Shown: positions 47,238 to 58,449 of the stretch, in pieces
Layout: every line of letters starts with the position of its first letter
Position numbering within the stretch: the first letter of the stretch is position 1
Assembly (NCBI GenBank): GCA_034670405.1
Contig: JAXDDX010000004.1
Span: forward strand, 7,360,001-7,424,000
DNA: 64,000 nt
Reading direction: 5' to 3'
Source of the DNA: Hoplostethus atlanticus
Taxonomy: Eukaryota; Chordata; Actinopteri; Trachichthyiformes; Trachichthyidae
Program-made: the position numbers and the translations under genes
Notes under the pieces: generated by a model
What the model was told of the DNA's origin: nothing
What the model saw: only the letters and a program-made list of their open reading frames with translations
The model's database searches: none

Positions 47238-50200
47238 CAAAAACAGCCGATCATCTGACTATGACCCTGATGCACCACAAACCTGCATCTAAAAAAGAAA
47301 ACACACACGCATCAAACATACACGTACAACTTTCGGACACCAAGATAAACTCAAAACACCGACATGTGACCCTTGCTGTGTTCAATGACCTACACAGGCC
47401 CATCGAAACGAATCAAACCTCCATCCTAGGAATGAGAATTGACCAATTCTGTGAAAACAGACAAATTGGAGAAGCGTATGAGGGACATTAAATGTGAAAT
47501 CATTTCCCTTGACGTGCAGTGCGCACTCACAAAAACACACTCACACACACACACACTCTCCCTCTTTCGACACACTGTTGACTCAGCTAACGAGGCGTAG
47601 GGTTTCAGCCAGACATTGCTGGGGGTGCTGGGTAATTCGTAGCTTCTGGTGAGGACCTCAGTCAACTAACTGCGTCCTCTCTTATCATCTCACCTCCCTC
47701 ATTGGATATCACTGGCAGGTCTCTCTATTCTTGACCATAATGTAAGAAGCTAGTGACAAACATTAGCTAAGATTGCTTTGGGTGACACACTTTTTCTATG
47801 ATAAGAAAGTGTTGTGTGGACTAGGCCGTGTGTGTGTGTGTGTGTGTGGGGGGAATAAATAAGGCTGCCATTGTCCCAGTGTACTCCATGACATGTCCAC
47901 CTGTTGACTGGCGACATCTGGAGCACCACAGCAGGTCCGTGTGTGTGTTGGGGGGTGGGGCCGCTTAATCTTTACAGCACACGGGGGCCCGGACATATAC
48001 ACCAAACCTCCACGGGTCACAGAGAGACACGTGGGGACAATAGTGACCTCCTTCTTGGTGATGGTGACTCCGATTTTAAGCATTTCCTCAGACCTCCTAC
48101 GGGATTACAAGCTGTCTCAACAAGACTGTAGCTGTCAAACACAGAAGCCACAGAGACGGATTATGACAGTGGTTTGAGACGTCTACGAGCGACGACATCT
48201 GTAGTTTAGAGAGCGGCCGATCTCCACCTTCTGCTATGTTGTAAGAGGACACACATTTCTGATTTTTTTTTTTTGTTACAATTTGAGCAACTAGCAAATC
48301 ATGTTGCACCACGTCGAACTTATTTAGGCCTTGTAGGTCTGCACCTTTAGATTCAACTGTAGACATGGCGTCAGATGGGAACCAACGGTTTTACCCTGCA
48401 GCTGTATGGGGTGGAGGGGGTGGGGGGTTTTTGGGTGGGTGCTCCCACCCCTTTGCATGAGGGATTTCTCTGGTGAGTCAACCACGTTATGCAAACATCA
48501 TTTCATCTTGTGAAAATACAGCCTGTCTCACTCTTTCACTCAGCACGGCTTGCAAACCGCAAAAGAAAATTCACACACACAAGCACGTAGGCACGTCGCC
48601 TGACGCATATAAGAGAAAATATCCTGAAAGACTAAATCTGATGCTGGGAAAAGGCTACGGTAGAATGACAGGGGCTGCAGCTTCCACATGCAGGAGAGTG
48701 AGACAATCAGTTCACATGCAGCTACCATGCAGCAATCCACTGATTAGGAAGGAAAAGGCCTCAGTCAACTTCACTCTTTATCCCCAAGACAGCGAGTTAA
48801 AGTGTCACACCACTGGCATTTACTATAACCTCACCTGCATAGTTACACCTAAGAGCTGCACGTGAGACCTTCACTGCTGCAACCCTCTCGCCTCATTCCC
48901 ACCATTTCTCCGGTCGGGAACTTTCCACAGTGGCATTTCAGTCACGTGAAGCACTTTCAACACTGCACCAGCCTCTACAGTACAGGGCCTCTCCTCAAAC
49001 CAACAAACCTCGTCTATCAGGCTGCATGGGACTGCAGCTATCCAAGCCAAGGGCAAGTTCCAGTATGCCTGCAAATATCATACTCCTCTGTACACAAAAC
49101 CCTACCTACCACACCCTTGAATAGTCAAAAGAAAAACCAACAATGCGTGCAGAGCTGATGATATTGTCAACGTGTCCCTGAAGAGGTGAAAGAGAAGGGT
49201 GGATCTGTCCATTTGGGCTGATGGCGAAGAGGGAGGGGAGCAGGGGGGGGCTTTGAAATGCAAAACTCTCCCCCGTTGAGCTGGCCCGAGGCTGGGGCAA
49301 TACAAGGTGAACGACAGGGAGGAGAGAAGGGGAGAGCTGGGCAATGTGACCGATCTCACACCCGAGCAGCACTATCTCTCAGCCTGAATGGGGGCTCACC
49401 ACAGGGGGTTCCTATCAGGGCGTCTAGGAAATACAGGAAGGTACTTGAAGTTACGACTAGCTCGACCTCAACAGCGGTTTGTGGTTCAATCAATGCCCGG
49501 AGGTGTCTCTCGCTGACATGCTGTCGTCGGATTCTGCACGTTCCATGAAATAAGCAGGGAATCAGTTCCTGGTCGACATTACTTAGATCCTATTCCCAAT
49601 GGTGTTACCTGGGTTCATGCAGCCTGTGGCCATGTTGGCCTTCCCCCCCCCCCCCCACAGAAAACCTGTTGGATGACAAAACTATGAAGTCTCTAGTAAA
49701 TGTTTATAACCGGTTCCTTGCCCAAGAACCTTCTCCGGTAGAGAAGCTCAGGCTGAGGACCAGGTCTGATCTGAAGGGCGTCCCTGAACTTTGGGTCTTA
49801 TTGCAACCCTGAGGAAGATTAAACCCAAACCCTGTAACACATTTACATGACCATCAACCAGAAAGGAAACAACATTATCAACGTTGTAAGAAAGAGATAT
49901 CTGCCTCTGAAGTTAACTGCATTTAGTCAACAATTAACTTTTTCTCATCCTGTAACACAACATGCCTGGGATCAGGTGTGGCGACTGAACTCAGGCTCTA
50001 CAGCTGAGCCCTCCATCCTGTCACCTAGCCAGACAATACTAATGGGGTTATTATGTTGTTATGAAGAGGGGCTTCACAGAAGGACCAAAGAGACCTTTAC
50101 GATCAAATGGCATGCTAGGGGGTGTACTGCTCAGTCGCTCACTAGAACCATGTCTGAACACGAACAAAAATGCATCAGCCCTTTAAACCTAAAGGAAATC

Positions 50201-53200
50201 TTTGATCCAAGTAGACTCAACATATCTATCTGAAAGTATCAGTCTGTACACCAATGGTAGCAGGGTGTTGTGGTGAGTAGGAAGACTGTCCTTCACCTCC
50301 TGTGTCGAGCTTGCAAGCATCTGCCCTGCTGAAGTGTCCTTGAGCAAGACGCCACAGGATTGATGTCCTGTAGCTCAAGTGAAAAGAGAAATCCCCTACA
50401 GGGATCAACAACGTGTCACATAATTATAGTTATTGGCTCTCAAAAACGGAACCTTGATGTCCTGGTGAGCACAACCAGGAAACGGGAGTAACTGGAAAAA
50501 TGAAGATCATCATCATCATTTTGCATTTAGCAGTTAGCACAACAAGATCATTTAGTTAAATCTTTCTATTTGGGAGACATGAGCCTCTCAACAGTATGTG
50601 TTGCTTCAGGTAATTTAGAAATGCTGCGGCTCATGTAACTGGTTATAGGCAACAGGTATTGTGTCAGAGACCAGACGGTTCTCTGCATGAAAAAGATTAA
50701 AAACATCCGCTGGTCAGTAATGATGGGAGGGTTGTTCTACAGAAGCTTCCTTTTCTCTGTGTTTGCAACACTCCTCCTTCATCTCCTCCTTAACAGAGAA
50801 TAGATTGAAAAGAGGAAGCATTGAGTTCATCATTTCCACTGCCTGTTTGAGAAAGACCAGGAGAAGGTTCTCTGTTTCCAGGGTATTTTTAATGGCTGCC
50901 CACTGCCTTCTGAGCCTAGTAGCTATGAAAGGAGTTTCACAACTCCCTGTTGCCATGTCATCTTTATGAGACAGAATTACCGAACCAGCTTATTCTTTCA
51001 CTTTCTTTGCACCTGATAAGACTATAAAGAAGTTTACTCCATTACTTACGATAAACATTACATACAGATATATTTTCTCATTTGAAAGTTTACATCATCT
51101 ACTTTGTGCTGAGGAAGTTTCATAACCATGGATCTCTGGGACTTATGAAACCTGTTAAAAAAAACAACATTCTGTCATTTCAAAAGTGCATGGGTGTCAA
51201 CTGGACTTAGCCGACTCCAAGTGACATAAAAAAGTTCACTTAGTGTGGACACAACAGAGGCCAACACAGGACAGGAGTCTCCCTCTAGTCAGTATTTAGG
51301 GCAGGGAGAAAGAATAGACAACACCATATCAGTGTGAAAACACACTCAGCATCCTGGCTGCTTATCAGTGGCTCATATCCCCTACACCCAATATTAGTCT
51401 GGGCCAGGTTGTAGTCTACACCAAACCATCTGCTCTGTGAACTGGTCTTAATGCTGGATTGACATGGGAAAAAAATACGTTTTCATGTCCATGAACAAAA
51501 CAAACAAACATGTTTACATCCAAGAGGGCTGGACAGGCTTGAGCGGTGTGGTAATACGGTTCACCTTGGCCCGAGATAAGCCAGGTGGCAGCCTACATTT
51601 TCCACCTTACTTATGCCAAACTAATCCTCTTGGACGGGCCTATTAGTGAATATGGGTCCAAGGGCAGGGGGTTAACATGAGATTTGAAGACCCCGTCCAG
51701 ACTACCCCCTAACCTCTTTAGCCCTACTGCAACTAGATCTACAAGATTGGGCCGGCGAGAGAGGAGAGGGGAGGCCGATACAACAAACAACAGCAGGCGA
51801 GGAATGGAAACGTATTGCTTACTCCTATCCAATCCTCTTGGATCTGCTCAATATAACTTGACCTGGAGGGTCATCAGGTGTTTGTGAGGAGAGAGGGTCA
51901 TGAAGCTTTCAAATAATCCTTCCAAAATAGGCAGCGTAGATCTTATATACTACTACTACACCGCTCACGTAGCATTTTTCTCACATAAACTAAGCTAGAA
52001 TCATGTGGCCAAGGAATATATATGTGTACAAACACAAATCATCTCAGTGTCTCCCGGGGCTCCTTCCTGCTGAACGTACACATTAAGGCCGACTCCCGAG
52101 AAAACAGACCAGTTGTCCGCTTACGACCTCTGACCCCCTCCTACTGATACAGACAGGTTACACAGGCCCCGCATGGCCTTTATGACAGGTGCAGACCAGA
52201 TAGGTGGGTACATGTTCGGTGGTTATGGTTGGAGCAGCTGTCCTAGGGTGTAATCACAAAACAAGCTGTCTAAATAAGACCAAAGACTTGGAAGCATTCC
52301 TGGTCAAATTAGTAGTAGATAGCCCGAAGCTAATCTATTAACCATTAGAATGGATAATAGAATTGAATTGTGTTTTTAGTTTGGTTTGGCTAGTTTGGTT
52401 AAAATGCTGAGTGTTTTTAATAGAAAGCCTCTTATCTCCCAAAGCTTTGTCACTCCAGGGCATTGTTTGATTCTGTAAAAGCTATCCATACAGCCCCAGC
52501 AGTCTCCCACTGTGGGACCACGCATCCTTCCTTTTCACAAGAGGGGCCCCAAACATTCTCCAAACACTATCACCCCCCCGACACGCACGCACACACACAG
52601 GCACACACACTGTGTCTGTCTGTCTAGCTACAGCTGGGTTGCGGGGAAAGATGTCACACAGACACACAAACTCGTTTCTCAGGCCTTACCATGTCAAGTC
52701 AGAGGGAACACACCATTCATTCACTTGACACAGCAGCCACAGTGGCTCCTCTGTGGCTTATCGCGTCAAAACATATTTGAATTCCTCAAAACGCAGCTAC
52801 AACGTGCATACCAATCAAGAATTATTCCGCACAGCACACACACACACACACTGTACGGGACACTGGTTATTATACTGTGTATGTAGACCATGCTGCTGTA
52901 GATCGAAAGCATCTATTGTTCAGTGGGTGTTTAGTTGATTCTTTACCGGCAGTCGACCGGAGGATGATCTAATGGGTTTAGCCTCGGGTCCGTGGGGGGT
53001 TGAATACAGGCTGTTGCCCCTTTGTTCCGCTGCGGAGGTGTTGCAGATCTGGGTGAAATACCCAGCCGGTACCGTGCTCATCGGTGGGCTGGACAGCCCG
53101 GTACTGAAGAACTCGGTCTTCACTCCTCCGGTGGACAAAACCTTCATCTTCTGCTGAGAGCAAAGGGGTCCCCCCGCTGCCCGGCCCGGTGCAGGAGAGA

Positions 53201-53228
53201 CGCCTTTAGGCATCCGCATCATTTTCAT
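43506..53228 (-). CDS. e2f2: E2F2 transcription factor
   Basis: E2F2 is an activator E2F that, with a DP partner, binds TTTSSCGC sites and drives G1/S genes; pocket proteins (pRb) repress it. Seven coding exons on the minus strand: 52947-53228, 46590-46689, 46015-46234, 45171-45332, 44938-45052, 44454-44652 and 43506-43795. They sum to 1,368 nt, giving 455 aa (human 437), with all phases consistent. The start is ATG 53,228-53,226, with an in-frame TAA two codons upstream (TAA-TTC-ATG); nearby in-frame ATGs at codons 3, 4 and 6 are alternatives. Domains: cyclin A-binding/[12 protein letters not shown] across exons 1-2, winged-helix DNA binding 137-200, dimerisation and marked box about 201-330, pRb-binding C-terminus. 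The STPHGPE motif before [12 protein letters not shown] matches E2F2 rather than E2F1 or E2F3. The intron after exon 4 is AT-AC type. Confidence 0.95.
44454..45332 (-). CDS. e2f2: e2f2 coding exons 4-6: leucine-zipper/marked-box region
   Basis: Exons: 45171-45332, 44938-45052 and 44454-44652. Exon 4 encodes a heptad-rich dimerisation helix ([20 protein letters not shown]). Exon 5 starts [19 protein letters not shown] with [16 protein letters not shown], and exon 6 has [20 protein letters not shown], both marked-box hallmarks. The exon 4-5 junction uses an AT-AC intron and keeps the frame (AA|A TTG, Lys-Leu). Confidence 0.94.
45053..45170 (-). other. e2f2: AT-AC (U12-type) intron of e2f2
   Basis: No GT-AG pair joins exons 4 and 5. 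The intron begins ATATCCTTTA exactly at the exon 4 boundary (45,170), matching the U12 5' splice-site consensus. It ends CCTGCAC at 45,053. A branch-site-like CCTTGAC puts its A at 45,066, 13 nt before the 3' end, the short distance expected for U12 introns. The spliced frame is exact. U12 introns are known in the E2F family. The 118 nt include a TG-rich array. Confidence 0.88.
45118..45159. repeat. CA microsatellite inside the AT-AC intron
   Basis: An interrupted CA run fills about a third of the 118-nt intron. In the transcript it is UG-rich and lies 11 nt after the 5' splice site. Confidence 0.9.
45341..45380. repeat. CA microsatellite upstream of the e2f2 exon 4 acceptor
   Basis: About 19 CA units on the plus strand read as a TG array ending a few bases before the TCTCCCAG acceptor of exon 4. 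Confidence 0.93.
46015..46689 (-). CDS. e2f2: e2f2 coding exons 2-3: cyclin A-binding motif and DNA-binding domain
   Basis: Exon 2 (46590-46689) starts AKRKLDLE, completing the PAKRKLDLE cyclin A/NLS motif. Exon 3 (46015-46234) holds the winged-helix domain: [37 protein letters not shown], then [19 protein letters not shown]. The RRIYD segment is the DNA-contacting motif common to E2Fs. Both introns here are GT-AG. Confidence 0.95.
46984..47023. repeat. TG microsatellite
   Basis: About 20 uninterrupted TG units in e2f2 intron 1. Confidence 0.95.
47196..47230. repeat. CA microsatellite
   Basis: About 17 CA units in e2f2 intron 1, followed by a GCACACAC continuation. Confidence 0.93.
50260..50432 (+). 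mobile_element. Diverged copy of the tRNA-derived SINE
   Basis: It shares TGTCCTTGAGCAAGAC in the body and CTACAGGGATCAA plus TGTCACATAATTAT at the 3' end with the copy at 3,318-3,541. The tRNA-like head is more degraded. It lies in e2f2 intron 1, antisense to the gene. Confidence 0.7.
52947..53228 (-). CDS. e2f2: e2f2 coding exon 1
   Basis: It encodes residues 1-94. Matches to human E2F2 include GLSSP near the middle and STPHGPE plus GRLP at the end. The donor is CCG|GTAAAG. The first exon of E2F genes is poorly conserved, and this one is mostly unmatched outside these motifs. Confidence 0.9.
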
Positions 53229-53789
53229 GAATTAACTAAAATTAACCGGCCTGGTCAAGCAAAGTGAGAAGTCCGCTGTTAGCAGTGATCAATGCTCTGC
53301 AACGAGTCCCCCCGTATTAGCTAGCTACTGCTGCTGGCTTTGTTGCAATATATATCTCTAACCTGCGAATGTAATATAAAAGACCTGAAAATAACAACTC
53401 GTGCAGCTGAGATCAACCTATTACGTGCAAAATGCATAAACTAGATATGCAATCCAGGTGTATTTCGAAATAATATTTCGTCAGTGAATACAGCAGCTTG
53501 TTCAGTCCTGTTATCCTTTGTCCGGCAACAAAGTGCAGAGGGAACTTGCCTTGCGACTTATGGAGTATTGCTTGCTAAATAAATAAGCAATCAAAAAAGT
53601 CCAGTATTTCAGAGTCCAGTACCAGCAGGCTTCTCGTTGTCATTGAGAAGCAGGTTCCTACTTTTAGTTTAGCAGAGTTGACGGGAGTTCCTCAGATATA
53701 CGGATTGAGAAAACGTCTGTGACTCCTGTCCGTCCACCTCCGAGCTCCTCTCTCCATACAAGGGGACCAGAGCTGGGGAAGAACGGCTT

Positions 53790-53890
53790 TTTTACCGCCA
53801 AACTTCGTCCCGCGAAATTTAGATCTCCCGCGGTTGGAACTCCATTCTGATTGGGTGACGGCACGCTCGCCTTGTCACATTTGCATGAAA
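53790..53890 (-). promoter_or_regulatory. e2f2: Putative e2f2 promoter with E2F, CCAAT and octamer motifs
   Basis: About 570-650 bp upstream of the ATG there are E2F-type sites in both orientations: CCGCCAAAC (53,795-53,803; minus strand GTTTGGCGG) and TCCCGCGAAATTT (53,808-53,820). An inverted CCAAT box (ATTGG, within 53,847-53,855) and an octamer ATTTGCAT (53,879-53,886) follow. Autoregulation by E2Fs is established for mammalian E2F1 and E2F2 promoters; here it is inferred from motifs. The start site is not mapped. Confidence 0.6.
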
Positions 53891-53899
53891 CAGTTGTGT

Positions 53900-56330
53900 G
53901 TGGGCGTGGCCTGGTCGTCTTAAAGCAACAGCGACAGAGTTTTGGAACAGGGTGTTCTTTTGTGGCCAGTCTGGACTTGGAGACAATGACCATTTACAAG
54001 ATGTATTATTTTGAATTTGCGTGATCAGGATCCGACGTCTGTGTTGCTTTCTGACTCTGTATATTTAGTGTTGTAACTTTGTTGTTACCGCACTCATTGT
54101 ATGGTTATTACAGGCCAAGTACATGTGTCACTCAAGATTGACACATATTGTGAGTAATTTATTAACACATTTTAATAACTTCCATGGAGGTCATCATCAT
54201 TAAAACTTTATAATGTAATATAATATAATAACTCATTAAGGCTTTGTAATGATGAAAACTGAAAATGAAAAATTAGCTCTTAAGGGCCTGGGTGAAAGGT
54301 GCAAAGGATCCCCCTCTATTTCATTGTTTCCTTGGAATCACTATGACTTATGATGGTGTACTGAGAGTGTGTACGTGATAACTGGTTTCATTCAGTGACA
54401 CCCTTGCTTATTGGCTCAGAAGAGATATTGAAAGAAAACAACCCCCCTCCCCCAGCCACCCCTACCCAACCCAAGCCATATGACATGACCCCTGATGGCT
54501 GATGCAAAGTGGACTCCTTACATAGGCAAGCCTATTGTCATGCCTCCAAGTAAGTTACATTTTCAAGTGAAATCACCAATTGGCTATTCCAAATCCAACA
54601 TGTCACTCAAAAAAATGTGCTGAATAGATAGAGCATAATTAGCTTTATTCTCTATTCACTTCAGGTAGTTGCTAATGACTGCTAGGGTGATACTGTAGCC
54701 TGCTTATTAAACAACATAGCGAACTATAGGGATACATCATTTTATCAGTTAAGCCAATACGGTCATATTGTTTTGCAGTGAATGACATTGTGTTGTAATG
54801 GCTTTCAAAAAACAAGTTCAGGTGTTCTTTATTTATTTGGTGTAAAGTAAATATGTAATGTATGCTTAAGACTCTTATGAGTGTAGTGTGAAATACCTCA
54901 CACTGTGTGCTCAGTTTGGGCCCAGACAAACAGAAGAGGTGTTGATTGCATGTGGTGAATTTACATGTTAGAGTCCCTGTCTTATATTCATGTCTGACTT
55001 GCCTTGTTCTCACCCTTGTTACCTCCATCTCATATCAAACCAATCGAGATATTTTACAAGGTCAAATGGTTTATGACAAAACAGCACTTGACCTTCAGAT
55101 GTTCAATGTGACACCCACCCATGGGCCAAAGCACAAAGTTTATCTTGGGTTCCTGGGATTTCAGCAGGACACACGTCATTGCATGCTCAACCAACATCCC
55201 CATCTTGTGGTGTGGACTGGCAATTTCTGAGCATCACAGCAGCCGCCAGCATCACTGTTGTATAATCTGCCGACTGTCTCTTTTAATTACACTGAACTGT
55301 GCAAACTATTAGGCTGTAAAATATGTATCCATATAGTTTGCAAAAATATAACTTACCACTTAATAGTCTTGATGGTGTGTGTGTGTGTGTGCATCTGTGC
55401 TGTTCCACGGGCCTGAAACCTTTATACCCTCGCGCTTCAATTCACTAACCCATTTCTACCACTAGATGGAGGCATAGTCTCATCATACATATGTTAGGAC
55501 TAGATGTCTGTATTCATTGGGCTTTTTTGTCATTGTCTTTCACCATTGTTTTTTTTTCTTTTAAAGACTCAAAAAAAACTTGATAAGCAATACTCCCCAT
55601 CCCATTTCTCACTAACAGACCCTAACAATGCATGAGTGATGATACCGCTGAGGGGCTGATGGCATGCTCAGCTTGTAGTTAATACCCAATGCCTGGAATT
55701 CCACATACATCCACAAGGTAAACTACCTAGTTTGTCTTTTGAGACCAAAGTATGTTAAGTATGTCATTCTCATTCCAAGTAGTCCTTGTATCATCAGACA
55801 GTTTCTGCCATTTTTAATGATTAAGATTCAATACATGTCTTTTGAAAATGGTTAAATACAGAAAATTAACTGAAAAGTATCTGTAGGAAGAATGTGGGTA
55901 CCGCAGCATTACAGGTGAGCCTGTTCAGCTTCCAAGGGCAATAAATCATCCTTTACAACACATGCTGATGTCATGTGTGTTGATTCAAGTATTATAACAA
56001 TAGCAACACTAGCAGTATTTTTGAATGACCAGCTTGGTTGGTTTGTTGGTATGTGACAACTTCAACATCCTCTCTTCTATACTATTTAGGGGAGTGCTTC
56101 ATACGGGCACTGGTGGTTAGTCTATGGAAAAATAGAGACACTCACAGGAAACTCCCTTTGTTTGATTTCCCACCACTCAACCTCAAGATTCTTCTGAATA
56201 CATCCTGTTGTATCAGCACATCACTGTCATCCCAACCCTAAAAAGCGTGTGAACATCACCCATATCTATTGAGGAACATAGTCTACATCTCATAGCAATC
56301 ATTTCATATCCAAACTGTTTTAAACTGTCT
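53900..56330. other. Intergenic stretch between e2f2 and id3
   Basis: AT-rich sequence with no recognisable gene, only a short TG run at about 55,374-55,391. It separates the e2f2 promoter from the end of id3. Confidence 0.75.
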
Positions 56331-56332
56331 TT

Positions 56333-56338
56333 TTTATT
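56333..56338 (-). terminator. id3: Distal candidate id3 poly(A) signal AATAAA
   Basis: The minus strand has GAAATAAAAAAG, 1.2 kb beyond the id3 stop. A proximal AATAAA at 56,940-56,935 is the alternative. Which is used cannot be told from sequence. Confidence 0.4.
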
Positions 56339-56934
56339 TCATTACATAAGAACATACATACAAAGCACACTTTATAATAAAGAGTTTATGAAACTCACAG
56401 CACACGGTCCGTAGAAATGACACAATCCCTACAAACATTTACAAATCAACTCTAGTATAGAGTTCTGATTATACCTAAGGCAACCCCCACCCCCATTCAG
56501 AAAGAATACCACCTTCCAATTCAATTGGCACACCTCACATACCCACAGCAGATATGTACACATTCGTATTAAGCTGTAACAGTCTCCAGAGTACTAAAAA
56601 ACAGACGAGGGGGAGGAACAATTAAGTGACATGGTTTAAGACTCGGCATGGAATGGGTAGAGGATGGGGTTCAGCCCACAAAAGTTGTTTGGAATGTAAC
56701 ACAAAATTAGAAAAATGAAAAGAAAAAACTATGTATCAATACACTTCTAGCTATAGGGAATCCAAGGTTTGGGGAGGAGGGCATACAGAGAGTCCTTTTG
56801 ATTCCAAATCGTGGTTTCAGCTTTGGTGTGTTGAATTGTCCGTCCAGTGGCCAAAGAGCGAGTCTGCTTCTGAGCGCACACTACTGTTGATCCTCGGTCA
56901 TCTAGGAAACAGTCCACTTTTTTTCTGTCCTGCC

Positions 56935-57513
56935 TTTATTTAACCCCCCTCCTCCTCCTCCTCCACCACCTCCTCCTCCTCCTCCTCCTCCTCCTCCTCC
57001 TCTCCAAATACCTATCCCACCCTTTCTGCCCCTCTTGTGCTCTTGCCCGGAGTGAAGTGGAGACATGTGTTTCCCTGCACCTGCATGGAGAGAAAGGAAG
57101 AAAAGTGAAGTCAGATCTCTCCCTCTGTCCCTCCCTCCCTCCCTGCAGAGGGGAGCAGACAGACTGGCGCCTAGCATGGAACTTTCATTAACCCCAGGCA
57201 GATAGCAATGAATCTGCTACACATTCACTGGCCTGCCTAATTGGCAACCATGGTGAGTGTGGAGGGCATGGAGACCCGAAACTCCCCCTGCATATCAATA
57301 CCCAGACTATGCCGGTTGGTTCTTTGGAGTTATCAGCTTTCCATTTTATTTAGAAAAGCCCAAAGAAGAGCATAGCATAAAGCCACATTTTCACATCACA
57401 TCAGAGTCTTGTGGGTTTTCATGCACTTAGACAACACATGTTTTTATGACACAATTGAAGAGGTACAAATAGGAAAAAAAAGACCAATACATACCGTATC
57501 TGTTATCACCAGT
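56935..57513 (-). other. id3: id3 3' UTR to the proximal poly(A) signal
   Basis: It runs from the id3 stop to an AATAAA (minus strand, 56,940-56,935). It contains a (GGA)n run in the transcript sense at 56,948-57,002, ending just before the poly(A) signal. Confidence 0.5.
56948..57002. repeat. TCC/GGA trinucleotide repeat in the id3 3' UTR
   Basis: About 18 CCT units with two CCA interruptions lie on the plus strand. In id3 mRNA the run is (GGA)n, ending in a short G run before TTAAATAAA. Translations showing poly-Gly are artefacts. Confidence 0.93.
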
Positions 57514-58333
57514 CTAATGGCACAACCGCCCTTCTTCTTTGGAGAAACTGCGAGTAAGGTCTGCAGTCTGAATGGAAAGCAAAAAGGGAGAAGAAGCCTT
57601 AGACGCTGGCAACACCTTGAGTCAATACAACCAAATAGAATAAAGTAGAATTGTCTGCATGTATGTCATGTATCAGAGACTAGTCCAAGATATGAGAAGC
57701 GACTGCAACAGTTACAGTATCAGTACAGTGCAACAAGCATTTAGAGAGGCACATTGTAGAACTTCTTTTCAACGGACAACAAGCTTTCCTCAAGACTCAA
57801 GCATAGCAAACTGAAAACGAGTCAGAAAGAATTAATCATCACGTCAAATTTTATTGCGCGCGGGTCAGCGCAACAGAGCAATAACGCCGAACCTGGTAGG
57901 GGTGGGATGAGTGTCTTGCTCAAGGACACTTCGGCGGGGAGAGGATACTTGCCGACACGGGGGCTTGAACGCGGCTGTCTGCTCTGGAGGACAGTCTCTT
58001 TAACCTAACCTTTAACCCGCCCTGCAGTCTCACCTTTATTGACAAAACCACCTCTGGCGTGGCTGTGGTCTCCGCCTCCAGCGCGATCTGCAGGTCGAAG
58101 ATGTAGTCGATAACGTGTTGCAGGATCTCCACCTGGCTGACCGACTTGTTCTGCGGGATGCTCGGTACCAGCTCCTTCAGTTTGGAGTAGCAGTCGTTCA
58201 TGTCGCACAGGGCGCCCACGGGCTCCTCCAAAGACGAGGGTTTATTCCGGGTGATGGCGAGACTCTGGTCCGAAATACAGCACACAGCCTTGTAGCAGCT
58301 CCTCACTGAACGGACAGGACTGATAGCCTTCAT
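57514..58333 (-). CDS. id3: Id3 helix-loop-helix inhibitor of differentiation
   Basis: Id3 heterodimerises with E-proteins and other bHLH factors and blocks their DNA binding, favouring proliferation over differentiation; it is an immediate BMP/SMAD target. Exon 1 is 58034-58333 (300 nt, ending LSIK|GTGAGA). Exon 2 is 57514-57567, after TTCAG, encoding [17 protein letters not shown] and the stop. The total is 117 aa (human 119). The HLH spans about 42-84 ([19 protein letters not shown], loop, [18 protein letters not shown]). The residues before helix 1 are not basic, the Id hallmark. Ser5 in SPVR matches the known CDK2 site. The start was chosen by homology (MKAISPVR): the frame stays open upstream, but the upstream ATGs lie before the TATA box. 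Confidence 0.97.
57845..58012 (-). mobile_element. SINE in the id3 intron
   Basis: On the minus strand it contains GCGTTCAAGCCCCCGTGTC (B-box-like), then AAGTATCCTCTCCCCGCCG and AGTGTCCTTGAGCAAGAC. It lines up with the SINE at 3,318-3,541, including the TTCAAGCCCC...AAGTATC spacing. It is in the same orientation as id3 and begins only about 20 bp after the exon 1 donor. It occupies about a third of the 466-bp intron. Confidence 0.7.
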
Positions 58334-58449
58334 GATTTGAGCAAATGCGAGAGAAAAAAAAACAAGACTCAGCTTGGTGTTGAGTAGAAGTCGGTGATGT
58401 TTTTCCTTCCTGTTATGATTTTGTCCCTGCCACTGTCCTGAAGAGCTAC

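Larger units (their letters stand above)
46690..52946 (-). other. e2f2: e2f2 intron 1
   Basis: This 6.3-kb intron contains TG at 46,984-47,023, CA at 47,196-47,230, TG at 47,828-47,848 and a SINE at 50,260-50,432. No exon-like sequence was recognised. Confidence 0.8.
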
